Positions 15,964 to 24,177 of a DNA stretch of 47,238 nucleotides are shown in pieces. The first letter of the stretch is position 1; every line of letters starts with the position of its first letter. The stretch comes from DATBGS01 sp036557885. GTDB lineage: Bacteria; Chloroflexota; Ktedonobacteria; Ktedonobacterales; DATBGS01. Where the stretch lies: the NCBI GenBank assembly GCA_036557885.1, contig DATBGS010000067.1:1-47238 (forward strand), given 5' to 3'. The notes below the pieces were generated by a model that was given only the letters and a program-made list of their open reading frames with translations, was not told the origin of the DNA and did not search any database. A program made the position numbers and the translations under genes.

Positions 15964-17580
15964 CTAGAATTCCTTGAGACGGTATGCGATGCCCCAGACC
16001 GCAGCCAGGCCAATCAACGGAAAGAGCAGATAGCTGAGCAGAATCGTGCGCGTCAGTGTATCGCGTGTGGAAGTGAGCGCCTGATTGTAATAGCCCTGAT
16101 TCACGGTGCCAAGCTGCTCTGCCGCCTGCGTGAAAGCAGCAACAGCGGTATTGGAATCGCCAGTGCTCAGCCGCTCGGCATCAATCACGCGATTTGGGTT
16201 CGCGGTGTTATTGGCTGCCAGGCGAACCTGCTCATCAATCTGATAGAAGCGGTCCCAGTTCGCCTGTATATCCTTCAGATTTTTCGCATCTTCAGGATGC
16301 GGCTGATTGGCAAAAGCGGTGTTGAGCAGATCATTCACCTGCTTTACGTCGTTCAGCCAATCCTGCTGCCAGCGGGCCATGCTCTCCTGGTCGCCAAACT
16401 CGACGGCGATCAGCCAGCGCGACTCGTCGGCATTGGCGGTTGTCACGTCACGCTCAAGCTGCGCCGACTCATAGACGCTTCCGTAGGAATCTACGGCAAT
16501 CTGCGCAAAGGTGCCATGTGGTCCAGCCAGATGCGCGGCAAAAAGGATGGTTCCAAAGCAGAAGATCACCCCAACCAGCGCGGCCAGCCCCAGGCCAGGA
16601 TTGATCACGCGATGCGTTACCTTTACCATGCGCCAGAACACCAGCAGCAGGAAGCCGCAGAGCAGCAAGCAACTGCCCAGAATAATTGCAGCGCTGATGC
16701 CCAGAAATGTTGTCGCATCCGCGTAGGCGGCATCAAGCTGTATCCTGTTGATGCTGTTCAAGCAACCAATATTCTCTTCCAGGCTGCCCAGCGGCCAGCT
16801 AGGGCCGGGAATGGTGCGGCCATCCAGCACACAAGCGGGCACGTCCGATTCGGACAACGTGGGGACGCTGCTGACTTCGCCGGTATTGGGCGGAAAAATC
16901 GCCTGATGCAACGTGATGCCCGCCACCTGATACGAGGCATAGGCTTGGACCAGATGCGGGTCGCTGGGGTTGGTTTTGCTGTCAGCCAGCCCGTATTCGT
17001 ATTGCATCAACCGAATATCGGAGAGATACACCTGCAAGCCCAGTTCGATACGTTCAATAGCGGTACGTTCGCCTGGGTAGGTCACGTTATGAGCCGCCAG
17101 GTCAAGTTGCTGGTTTGCCAGGGTAATCTCCGCCGCGATGGTGCGATCATCGCAATCATGGACGGTTAGCGTCAGGCCAGGGATGTCTATGCCTGGAATA
17201 GCGCAGGGTTCTTGTGAAGTGAAGCCAGCGGTGGCAAGATAGTCGGCGGCTTTGGCGTCAATATCCTCGATATATTGCGCCAGCGCCTGGGCCGCATTCA
17301 CACTGGGAATGCTGTCTCGGCTGATAGTGTTGAGATCATCCAGCGCGTGCTGAAAGAGCTGCGCCACCAGCAGCGTCTGAGTCAGCGCCAGCAGGCCAAT
17401 GCAGACAGCGAGCAGCACAAAGCCGCCTTTGAGCGTGGTGCGTGCCTGGCGCCAGAGCTTTCTTGGAGAGAACAAGCGGCGCAAAGCCAGGCGCCCTGGA
17501 GGGCCGCCTGGGGCTGGCTGGTTGCCAGCAGTGCGGCGTGATGGTGCGTGAGTACGTTTGGTTGGAGCGTGAACAGCCAT
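15964..17580 (-). CDS. four-TM membrane sensor-like protein, possible GlnX analogue
   Basis: 538 residues. Predicted helices: TM1 ~52-74, TM2 ~292-316, TM3 ~327-350, TM4 ~512-534, which leaves two long external domains (75-291 and 351-511), both mainly helical like four-helix-bundle ligand sensors; the first has pairs of Cys. The N-terminal 50 residues are Pro/Arg-rich and cytoplasmic. There is no HAMP, kinase or MCP output, so it must signal through partners. It is the last gene of the kinase operon: its ATG comes 2 nt after the FHA stop, with GGAG inside the FHA 3' end acting as ribosome site. In mycobacteria the four-TM protein GlnX works with PknG; topology and context match, but sequence identity to GlnX is not claimed. 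Confidence 0.82.
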   Translation of the reverse strand: MAVHAPTKRTHAPSRRTAGNQPAPGGPPGRLALRRLFSPRKLWRQARTTLKGGFVLLAVCIGLLALTQTLLVAQLFQHALDDLNTISRDSIPSVNAAQALAQYIEDIDAKAADYLATAGFTSQEPCAIPGIDIPGLTLTVHDCDDRTIAAEITLANQQLDLAAHNVTYPGERTAIERIELGLQVYLSDIRLMQYEYGLADSKTNPSDPHLVQAYASYQVAGITLHQAIFPPNTGEVSSVPTLSESDVPACVLDGRTIPGPSWPLGSLEENIGCLNSINRIQLDAAYADATTFLGISAAIILGSCLLLCGFLLLVFWRMVKVTHRVINPGLGLAALVGVIFCFGTILFAAHLAGPHGTFAQIAVDSYGSVYESAQLERDVTTANADESRWLIAVEFGDQESMARWQQDWLNDVKQVNDLLNTAFANQPHPEDAKNLKDIQANWDRFYQIDEQVRLAANNTANPNRVIDAERLSTGDSNTAVAAFTQAAEQLGTVNQGYYNQALTSTRDTLTRTILLSYLLFPLIGLAAVWGIAYRLKEF

Positions 17581-17582
17581 TG

Positions 17583-18026
17583 CTACATCATCTCCACGCG
17601 AATCGTGACATGCTCGCCAATGCTGAGCACGTCATTGTGATGCACTTCTATCGGGACACCGGAGGCTATCGGCACCTGATTGAGCTTGGTGCCGTTGCCG
17701 CTCTCCAGGTCTTGGACATAAAGCTGGCCGGATTGTGAAAACAACGCCAGATGACGGCGGCTGGCGGCGGGGTCGTCCAGCGCAATCTCTGGGTAGATGC
17801 GCAGACGCTCATCGCGCCGCCCGCAGAGCAGTTCCTGACCGCTGAAGGGCACGCGCATCTCACCGGCTGGGCTGACGACCACCAGCATGATTGTCTGACC
17901 AGCGCCGTTAGTTGTTCCCGCGCTGGTTGGCGGGGCTGCCGGCGCCAGCGCCAGCATAGGCGCACCGCACGCCTCACAAAAGGCGGTGCCATCCATATTT
18001 GAAGCCTGACAATGTGCGCAAACCAT
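17583..18026 (-). CDS. zinc ribbon-FHA protein, GarA/OdhI-like
   Basis: 147 residues from ATG 18026, with AAAGGAGG 6 nt upstream; an upstream start would overlap the VWA gene and add an unrelated tail. Residues 3-20 form a zinc ribbon (CAHC ... CEAC). A linker rich in Ala/Thr/Ser follows, then an FHA domain (about 47-145) with the phosphothreonine-binding residues in place: GRR (69-71), SRRH (89-92) and NGTKL (111-115). FHA domains bind phospho-Thr peptides. Its position in the kinase operon makes it the likely substrate or reader of the PknG-like kinase, as GarA/OdhI is for PknG, although the N-terminal ETTS phospho-motif of GarA is not seen. The zinc ribbon resembles those on the kinase. 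Confidence 0.9.
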   Translation of the reverse strand: MVCAHCQASNMDGTAFCEACGAPMLALAPAAPPTSAGTTNGAGQTIMLVVVSPAGEMRVPFSGQELLCGRRDERLRIYPEIALDDPAASRRHLALFSQSGQLYVQDLESGNGTKLNQVPIASGVPIEVHHNDVLSIGEHVTIRVEMM

Positions 18027-18039
18027 CGCCTGCCTCCTT

Positions 18040-19305
18040 TTAGAGTAACCGCGTTGTGCGGCCAGCGTGAATCGCCAATGTCTGGCGGGCGACGGCATCG
18101 GCCTCCGGGTTCAGGCGCAGCGTGCCGTTGGAGTCGCGCTGCACGAGATTGCCCAGCAGCTTCGTCATCTGCTCGTTGCCGGTGCGCTGGCTGATCTCCA
18201 GCGCCAGCCCAAGCAGCTTGGTCGCGCGGCTGCGATCCCCGGCAGCCAGCGCCTCCTGGCCCGCCAGGATCGCCTGCGAAAGTTCTTCCTGGTGGGTGTA
18301 ATGCGCTACCTGCGAATCAAGCTGCGCCGCCAGCGCCAGGTTCTCTGTCCATTCGGCAAAGACCCACTGCTGCCGGGCGCTCTTTTCCTCCTGTTCGCCC
18401 AATCCGGCGGTAAAGTAGCGCGTGCCGGGCCGCAGCATCAAAAACTGCTGGCCCGACGCCGCAACTGGCACCTCCAGTTCCAGCAAGTAATCGCGTTGCT
18501 CGCCAGCCGCAAATGTCCCCAGCGAGACGATTTTTTGCTGCGCGTTGGTTGGGTCTTGCTCCCAGCCCAACACCATAATGCGCGGGAAAACCTGCTGCAT
18601 CTCTTTGAGCGCGACGCCCACTGGCGACCAGAGCACCAGCCGCGCGTTCGTGATGGTCGTCTGGCGTATCTGGCTGAAGGCGGCAAGAAAGGCTGCCTCA
18701 ATCTGCTGGGGCGTGGGGATAATATCAGCGCTTCCGTAGGTGACATCGGCAATATGGCGCAGTTCTGCCGCGTCCCAATCCGTGCCCACCCCCCAGGCAT
18801 GCACACTGATCTGCGCCTGGGCGCAGCGCTGAACAGCCTGAGCTAAGACCTGCCGGGCTTCGCTTTCGTTCTTGCCATCGGTCAGAAAGAGAATTTTGCT
18901 GGCGCGTGTCTGGTCCTGGCCCAGCGCGTCCACAGCGGCGTTGAGCGCAGTGCTCATGCAGGTGCCACGTCCGGCCTGCACCGCCTGGACCGCTGCGATT
19001 GCCCGCCGCTTATGCTCTTTGGTGCCAGGGGCCGGGCCGTAGAGCACCTGCGCCAGTTCGTTAAACGACACGACAACAAACGTTGTCTCCTCATCAAGGG
19101 CGTGCAGCACCTTGATGGCGCCTTCGCGTGCCGCCTGGATTTTCTTCCCTTCCATCGAGCCAGAGCGGTCCAGCACAATCCCCACTGCCAGGCGCGCCTT
19201 GGTGCCAGGGTTGGTTTTGTCTACCTGCACCGAGAGCACCGTTTGCAGCCTGTTTTGCCCAGGGCGCAGATAATAGAGGTTCTGAGAGGGGGTGACGGTA
19301 AACAT
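18040..19305 (-). CDS. VWA-domain protein
   Basis: 421 residues, start ATG 19305 with GAAGGAAG upstream, 24 nt after the kinase stop. The von Willebrand A domain covers about residues 38-215 with an intact MIDAS: DRSGS at 46-50, a Thr in GRGTCMST, and FLTDGKN. A beta-rich region (about 220-320) and a helical C-terminal tail follow. There is no signal peptide or TM, so it is cytoplasmic. VWA domains bind partners through a metal ion and often act as scaffolds next to FHA proteins and Ser/Thr kinases. Placement between the kinase and the FHA gene suggests a scaffold or substrate role. The FHA start lies 13 nt beyond its stop. Confidence 0.9.
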   Translation of the reverse strand: MFTVTPSQNLYYLRPGQNRLQTVLSVQVDKTNPGTKARLAVGIVLDRSGSMEGKKIQAAREGAIKVLHALDEETTFVVVSFNELAQVLYGPAPGTKEHKRRAIAAVQAVQAGRGTCMSTALNAAVDALGQDQTRASKILFLTDGKNESEARQVLAQAVQRCAQAQISVHAWGVGTDWDAAELRHIADVTYGSADIIPTPQQIEAAFLAAFSQIRQTTITNARLVLWSPVGVALKEMQQVFPRIMVLGWEQDPTNAQQKIVSLGTFAAGEQRDYLLELEVPVAASGQQFLMLRPGTRYFTAGLGEQEEKSARQQWVFAEWTENLALAAQLDSQVAHYTHQEELSQAILAGQEALAAGDRSRATKLLGLALEISQRTGNEQMTKLLGNLVQRDSNGTLRLNPEADAVARQTLAIHAGRTTRLL

Positions 19306-19329
19306 CCTATTTTGCTTCCTTCTGCGGAT

Positions 19330-21414
19330 TTACCACAACCGCCAGGGGGCGACCTCAAATTTGCAGCGAACAACGGTTTCGCGGTTGGCAGGGTGAGTTT
19401 CGCGGTGCAGGTACTCAACGTAGCTTGCTTCTGCCGCGCTGCCCAGTGTGCGCCAGTTTGCGTCAGGCAAGCCGGGCACTTTTGTTTTGGAGGGCAGTTT
19501 ACCCTGCTGCGCCAACTGCCAGAGCGCGCGATAGACATCACCGCGTGTCAGGTAAAAGCGCGGGTCTTCTGTGTGCCCGGCCAGCGCCGCAATCACCTGT
19601 GCGGCTTGCTCGGCATGCGGGACGGTCAGCGGCGTCATATGCGTCACATACAGTTTGCAGAGCAGCAACTGCGCATCCACGTAGCGCGCGGTGGCCTCGC
19701 TGACGTTGCTCAACACGTGTACGGCCTCATCCCAGCGTTCCAGCTTGACCAGCGAGTCGGTCAGGCCAAAGATGGCTTCGGTATGGCCTGAATCGGCTTT
19801 GAGCACGCCGCTATACAGCGTTATCGCCACCTGGTGGTTGCCCTGGCGCGCGTAGACCCTGGCGAGCGCCTGCTGCGGCGGCAATTCGCCAGGCAGTTCA
19901 TTGAGCAGGTCGTGATACTGCTCAAGCGCCTCGCTGAAGTGGCCCTGCGCCTCCATCAAGCGCCCCAGATACCAGAGCAGCTTCCAGTTAGTGGGCGCCA
20001 GCCGCTGCGCGTGACCGATCTGATTAAGCGCGTGGGTATACTCGCCCTGTTCGATGAATACTTCAGCCTGACGCAGGTGGGCATCTACGCTTTTGGGGTT
20101 GGCGCGCGTCGCCTGCGCGTAAAAGTCGCGGGCGCTGGCGTGGTTCCCCATTCTGAGCGCCTGGTCGCCCGTGTGCAGCAGGCCAATCGCCAGATCGCTC
20201 TCGTCCAGCAGCGCCTCCCCGCGTTGGCCCAGCTTGCCGGTTGTCGCCAGCGGGCCAGAGAGAAAAAGCCGCGAACTGACCGGCACGCCTGGCGCTCCGC
20301 CGATAATCTGGCGCAGCACGCCAGCCAACTGGTCGCTCAGGTCTTCGGCGCGGTGAAAGCGCCGCGCCGGGTCAGCATGCGTACCCTTGACCAACAGCCG
20401 ATACAGCGCGGGGTGGTCGCGGAAGGCGCGATAGTGTTCTGCGGGCGGCATGCCAAAGAGCGGTTTGCCCAGGTCCATCTGCGTCACCAGATACGCCAGC
20501 GCCCGGCAGACCGAATAGAGGTCTGTTTCCGGCGAGGGATTCTTGATGGCTTCGCGGGCATGGAAGCCTGGTGTCCCGTAGACCGCATCGGGCTTTGGCC
20601 CATACTTGATGACGGTGCCCAGGTCCACCAGCTTGAGCACCTGTGTGCCATCCTTGAGCACCTCCAGCATGACGTTTTGCGGCTTGAAGTCGCAGTAGAC
20701 CAGGCCCAGCTTTGCCAGATAGGTGAAGGCAGGCAGAATACCCAGCATGTAACGAATGGCTTCCGCCGCCTCGAAGGGGCGGCCCTGCTCCTCCATGATC
20801 TGCTCCAGGGTTTTGCCGTTGATGTGCTCCATCACGATAAAGCCCTGCGCGCCAATGGTCAGGAAGTCGTAGATCGAGACGATATTGGCGTGCTTGATCG
20901 TCGCCAGGAACTCGCGCTCTTTGATGCTCTGGGCGATAAGTTCCTTGTCGTTCTCGCTCAACAGCGCCTTCAGCACGACCTGCCGCTTCAGCACCTGATC
21001 TTCAGCCAGATACACAGCGCCCATGCCGCCGCTGCCAACGGACTTGACGATGGCATAGCGGTTGTTGAGCAACTGGCCCGTCTTCAGGCGATTGGCTGAC
21101 TCTGGCGCTTTTTGCTCAGCAGGCGTCTCTGCTGGTGGCAGCGTGGCGCTGGCACTTGAGGCAGAGCGTGCAGCCGAAGCCAGCACCATGCCGCAGTGCT
21201 CGCAGATTTCATCGTGGGAAGTGACGGGCCGCTGGCAGTTTGGACAGGCCGTCAGCGACCAGGCGGGGGATGAGCCAGGGGGGGCTGCCCGCAGGGCAGC
21301 GCTGATGGGGTTATCGGGTTGAACGATGGCCGTGCTAACGAGCACAGCCCCACACTGCTCGCAGATGTCATCAGCGGGCGTAACGGGGGAACGGCAGTTT
21401 GGACAGATGGACAT
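19330..21414 (-). CDS. PknG-like Ser/Thr protein kinase with zinc ribbons and TPRs
   Basis: 694 residues, ATG 21414 with AAGGAG about 11 nt upstream. Two zinc ribbons (Cys4/7/18/21 and Cys57/60/71/74) are followed by a kinase domain (about 117-370): Gly-loop GSGGMGAVY (126-134), Lys148, YCDFKPQNVM with catalytic Asp241 and Asn246, DLG at 263-265 and GTPGF at 279-283. The C-terminal ~300 residues are TPRs. The non-RD catalytic loop (Y-C-D in place of H-R-D), DLG in place of DFG and the C-terminal TPRs are features of mycobacterial PknG, in which a rubredoxin domain replaces the zinc ribbons. First gene of a four-gene operon. PknG controls glutamate/2-oxoglutarate flux via GarA; that this kinase does the same is an inference. 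Confidence 0.93.
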   Translation of the reverse strand: MSICPNCRSPVTPADDICEQCGAVLVSTAIVQPDNPISAALRAAPPGSSPAWSLTACPNCQRPVTSHDEICEHCGMVLASAARSASSASATLPPAETPAEQKAPESANRLKTGQLLNNRYAIVKSVGSGGMGAVYLAEDQVLKRQVVLKALLSENDKELIAQSIKEREFLATIKHANIVSIYDFLTIGAQGFIVMEHINGKTLEQIMEEQGRPFEAAEAIRYMLGILPAFTYLAKLGLVYCDFKPQNVMLEVLKDGTQVLKLVDLGTVIKYGPKPDAVYGTPGFHAREAIKNPSPETDLYSVCRALAYLVTQMDLGKPLFGMPPAEHYRAFRDHPALYRLLVKGTHADPARRFHRAEDLSDQLAGVLRQIIGGAPGVPVSSRLFLSGPLATTGKLGQRGEALLDESDLAIGLLHTGDQALRMGNHASARDFYAQATRANPKSVDAHLRQAEVFIEQGEYTHALNQIGHAQRLAPTNWKLLWYLGRLMEAQGHFSEALEQYHDLLNELPGELPPQQALARVYARQGNHQVAITLYSGVLKADSGHTEAIFGLTDSLVKLERWDEAVHVLSNVSEATARYVDAQLLLCKLYVTHMTPLTVPHAEQAAQVIAALAGHTEDPRFYLTRGDVYRALWQLAQQGKLPSKTKVPGLPDANWRTLGSAAEASYVEYLHRETHPANRETVVRCKFEVAPWRLW

Positions 21415-21778
21415 TGCCTCATCCGCTCCTTGCGGGAGGAAGCGATGGGCGGCGGGAGAATCTCCATTGTCTCCTTCTTTCTACGAGGGCGCCTCTTGCT
21501 CTCGTTCCGGGAACACCTTGCGTCTCCCATCAGCGGTTTCCTCACCGACTTGCTCTATCGAGCATGCTACAGTGTTCCCATATCAATATATACGGCGCTG
21601 AATCAAGAGGGTTGCGAGGCTAAAAGCACCTCACAAAACCTCTTCCCTTTCTGGCTTTTTTCTGGTATATTGTAACAGTGGTTATGATTTATTGCACTCA
21701 TGGACACATACACACTGCTTTTGCCGCGCAGAGAAAATCAGAGGCAAGCGGAAGTCGGCTGGTGAAGGAGATAACGTC
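21415..21778. other. 364-nt divergent regulatory region (kinase operon / chromate operon)
   Basis: No gene is supported. It contains a 40-bp imperfect palindrome (21605-21644) and, 22 nt further, a TATATT box (21666-21671) on the plus strand, suggesting the chr-type promoter. No clear promoter for the kinase operon was recognised. Confidence 0.5.
21605..21644. promoter_or_regulatory. 40-bp imperfect palindrome, candidate operator
   Basis: AAGAGG (21605-21610) and TTGCGAGG (21612-21619) mirror CCTCACAA (21629-21636) and CCTCTT (21639-21644). One mismatch lies in the inner 8 bp. It overlaps where a -35 box would sit for the TATATT at 21666-21671, so it could be an operator for the chr-type operon; no gene upstream on this strand would need a terminator here. 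Confidence 0.4.
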
Positions 21779-22228
21779 ATGGAGTCTGCCCACGAGCCTA
21801 CCTGGGTGCTGCTGGTCTATAAAGTGCCCCGCGAACCCACCGCCCTTCGCGCGCTTGTTTGGCGAAGGCTCAAACGCCTGGGAGCGCTTTTGCTGCATGA
21901 TGCTGTGTGGGTGCTGCCAGCCAACGCCTGGACACGCGAGCAGATGCAGTGGCTGGCGGTAGAGATCGGAGAGCTTGGCGGAGAGGCGTTGCTTTGGGAA
22001 ACACAGTCTCTGCTCTCTGGGCAGGAGGAATCACTCAGAGCGCAATTTCTTGAAAAAGTGGACGCGATCTATCGTGACATCCTGGCAGAGTTGGCGCGAG
22101 AGGATACGGACCTGGTGGGGCTTTCGCGGAAATACCAGCAAACACGCGCGCAGGATTATTTCCAGTCACTGTTGGGTCAACAGGTCCGCGACCAGCTTCT
22201 GGCCGCCAGAGGAGGGAACAACACATGA
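21779..22228 (+). CDS. ChrB N-terminal domain protein (split chrB)
   Basis: 149 residues from ATG 21779, with GAAGGAG 8 nt upstream. WVLLVYKVPREPTALRALVWRRLKRLGALLLHDAVWVLP matches, in pieces, the winged-helix-like N-terminal domain of the chromate-responsive regulator ChrB, followed by the helical stretch that normally leads into the C-terminal domain. The protein stops there; the C-terminal domain is coded by the next gene, overlapping by 4 nt (ATGA). In Proteobacteria one ~310-residue ChrB holds both parts and activates chromate efflux genes. A DNA-binding or chromate-sensing role is likely but not proven for the split form. Confidence 0.85.
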   Translation: MESAHEPTWVLLVYKVPREPTALRALVWRRLKRLGALLLHDAVWVLPANAWTREQMQWLAVEIGELGGEALLWETQSLLSGQEESLRAQFLEKVDAIYRDILAELAREDTDLVGLSRKYQQTRAQDYFQSLLGQQVRDQLLAARGGNNT

Positions 22229-22644
22229 AATGGGTTACCTGGCAGCAGGTAGGCGTAGACCGCATGGCCTGTGCCTGGCTGATTACCACCTATCTTGACC
22301 GAGAGGCGGAGTTTCAGTTTATCCCCAAAGGTCAGCACCCGCTTCCTCCAGAGGCAGAGCCATTTGACATCCCTGGCGCGCGATTGTCTCACCATCGGGG
22401 GCATTGTACCTTTGCCACGATGCTGCGCGAATACCACCTGCAAGACCCGATACTTGAGCGGATTGCACGCATTGTAGATGAGGCGGATGTCGTGCAGGAA
22501 GTGATGTTGGAGCCAGCCGCGCCAGGGCTAGACCTGATCTGCCGGGGCATCAGCCGGACCAGCCCCAATGATCATGTCGCGCTGGAACGCGGAGCGCTGA
22601 TTTACGACGCCTTATATGCTCAACTTGCCAATGAAGCGATCTGA
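22225..22644 (+). CDS. ChrB C-terminal domain protein, copy 1 (split chrB)
   Basis: 139 residues, ATG 22225 overlapping the previous stop. The start WQQVGVDRMACAWLITTYLD and the later LSHHRGHCTFATMLREYHL correspond to the conserved VDRxACPWLI and HHGxxCSFEAxL motifs of the ChrB C-terminal (chromate resistance exported/ChrB) domain. The conserved Pro of ACPWLI is replaced by Ala. Conserved His and Cys residues suggest metal or oxyanion chemistry. It should work with the N-terminal half as a two-chain ChrB. A second related copy sits at 23656. Confidence 0.87.
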   Translation: MKWVTWQQVGVDRMACAWLITTYLDREAEFQFIPKGQHPLPPEAEPFDIPGARLSHHRGHCTFATMLREYHLQDPILERIARIVDEADVVQEVMLEPAAPGLDLICRGISRTSPNDHVALERGALIYDALYAQLANEAI

Positions 22645-22686
22645 ATGTCAGGTGCTGGGCTTGTTCACTGTGAAAGGAAGGCTGCC

Positions 22687-23598
22687 ATGTCCTCAACGTT
22701 GCGCCTGCGCGAAACCATCCCCTTGCCGCCTCATCCAAAAGGCGATTTTGATCACGGCGATATTGACCTGAAAACTGGGCGTGTCTTTGTGGCAAACACA
22801 ACGGCTGGCGCAGTTGAAGTGATTAATGGTGAGCATTTGCAGCATCTAGCCACAATCCCTGGCTGCCCGGAGGCCAGTGGCGTCCTCTGCGCCCAGGAAG
22901 AACACCTGGTCTTTGCGGCAGCGCGTGGCGCGGGCAAGCTGCTCGTCATTGCGACAGATACGGCGCTTGTACAGCAAGAAATCATGGTAGCGCCGCGCCC
23001 AAACGGGTTGGCCTGGGACAGAGAGCGTAAACACCTGTTGGTAGCCGATGTACAAGAAAATCTGGCGCAGTTGGTTGATTTGCAGGCCGGGTGTGTCACC
23101 GCCACCGCGCAGTTACCCGGTAGACCACGCTGGTGCCTCTATCGCCCCGCAGATGCCAGCTTTCTCATCAACATCCGCGAGCCAGCCTGTGTTGTGGTCG
23201 TCTCAGCCAGCGCGTTTGGCCTCACGCGCACGTTTCCTATCTCTGCCGGTGGACCGCATGGCCTGGCGCTAAGTCAGGATGGCAGCCGCGCCTGGGTCGC
23301 CTGCGACGAAGGCTTTGTTATCACGCTGGACCTGCTAGCAGGCGAGGAACTGGCCCGCACGCCCATCGCTGGCCTGCCGGATGTCCTCTGGCATAACCAC
23401 CGACTCAACCGTCTGTATGTCTCCATTGCAAAACCAGGTGTGATCGAGGTGATCAACACCATCACCATGCTGGTTGAGGAGCAGCTTGCCACAGAGACAG
23501 GCGCCCATACCACCGCTTACGATGCGCAGCGTCAGCGCTTGTATGCCTTCCTGCCCAGTTGTCAGGCAGTTGTGTATGAGGAAAGCGAGGTGAGTTAG
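22687..23598 (+). CDS. YncE-like beta-propeller protein
   Basis: 303 residues from ATG 22687, AAAGGAAGG 5 nt upstream; an earlier ATG at 22645 lacks one. It consists of six to seven ~42-residue units with the YVTN/YncE pattern (GRVFVANTTAGAVEVIN, KHLLVADVQENLAQLVDL, SRAWVACDEGFVITLDL, NRLYVSIAKPGVIEVIN). No signal peptide is visible, so it may act in the cytoplasm. It lies between the two ChrB-type genes on the same strand and so belongs to the operon; similar propellers are sometimes found beside chrB-like genes. Role unknown; a binding or scaffolding function is an inference. Confidence 0.85.
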   Translation: MSSTLRLRETIPLPPHPKGDFDHGDIDLKTGRVFVANTTAGAVEVINGEHLQHLATIPGCPEASGVLCAQEEHLVFAAARGAGKLLVIATDTALVQQEIMVAPRPNGLAWDRERKHLLVADVQENLAQLVDLQAGCVTATAQLPGRPRWCLYRPADASFLINIREPACVVVVSASAFGLTRTFPISAGGPHGLALSQDGSRAWVACDEGFVITLDLLAGEELARTPIAGLPDVLWHNHRLNRLYVSIAKPGVIEVINTITMLVEEQLATETGAHTTAYDAQRQRLYAFLPSCQAVVYEESEVS

Positions 23599-23655
23599 CG
23601 CATTTTCACCCTTTATTGGCTGTTCGTTTTTTACAACAAAAGGAGAACCCAGGCA

Positions 23656-24177
23656 ATGAAGTGGATTACCCGCGAGCATGTGAAGGTAGACCGCGTGGCC
23701 TGCCCCTGGCTCATCAAGAAGTTTGTAGATAAAGACGCCGAGTTCTTGTTTGTGCCCAACGATCAGGTGATGGCAGTTGCCCAGCGCGAGGGCGCGATAC
23801 CCTACGATGTTAAAGATGTGGAACTGGGACATCATGGCAAGGAATGCTCGTTTGAGGCTATCCTCAAGAAACACAACCTTACCCACGACCCGGCGCTGGT
23901 GCTGCTGGGCAAGATCGTCAACGGCGCCGACACTGATAACTCGCTCTGGCAGCAGCCAGAAGGCGAAGGACTGGAGGCGATTGCTGAAGGCTTCCGGCAT
24001 CTTGGCTTCAAGGATGATCACGAGCAAAACGCGGCGGAATGGATTGTCTACGATGCCCTCTATGCGTATTGTCAGGAGATGGTGCGCCAGGGCAAGCCCG
24101 ACGGCGCCTTTAAGCCCGCTTCCGGCCAGGAGCCAACCAATCCCTTTGACCGCACCGGTGCGCCCGTCAAGAAGTGA
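23656..24177 (+). CDS. ChrB C-terminal domain protein, copy 2
   Basis: 173 residues, ATG 23656, GGAG 10 nt upstream. It has the textbook motifs: KVDRVACPWLIKKFVDKDAE near the start, ELGHHGKECSFEAILKKHNL in the middle, and a NAAEWIVYDALYAYC end, followed by a ~30-residue polar tail. It is paralogous to the 22225 gene but keeps ACPWLI and is closer to the family consensus. The stop TGA overlaps the next start (GTGATG). It may be the catalytic or chromate-binding unit, while copy 1 pairs with the N-terminal domain; this division is inferred. Confidence 0.9.
   Translation: MKWITREHVKVDRVACPWLIKKFVDKDAEFLFVPNDQVMAVAQREGAIPYDVKDVELGHHGKECSFEAILKKHNLTHDPALVLLGKIVNGADTDNSLWQQPEGEGLEAIAEGFRHLGFKDDHEQNAAEWIVYDALYAYCQEMVRQGKPDGAFKPASGQEPTNPFDRTGAPVKK

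Noticed and set aside
15943..17169. 408-codon plus-strand frame opposite the four-TM protein
   Set aside because: No ribosome site, low-complexity Arg/Gln/His-rich translation, fully antisense to a gene with clear TM pattern and operon spacing.
19834..21099. 421-codon plus-strand frame opposite the kinase
   Set aside because: Antisense to conserved kinase and TPR motifs; Arg/Gln/Val-rich shadow caused by high third-position GC.
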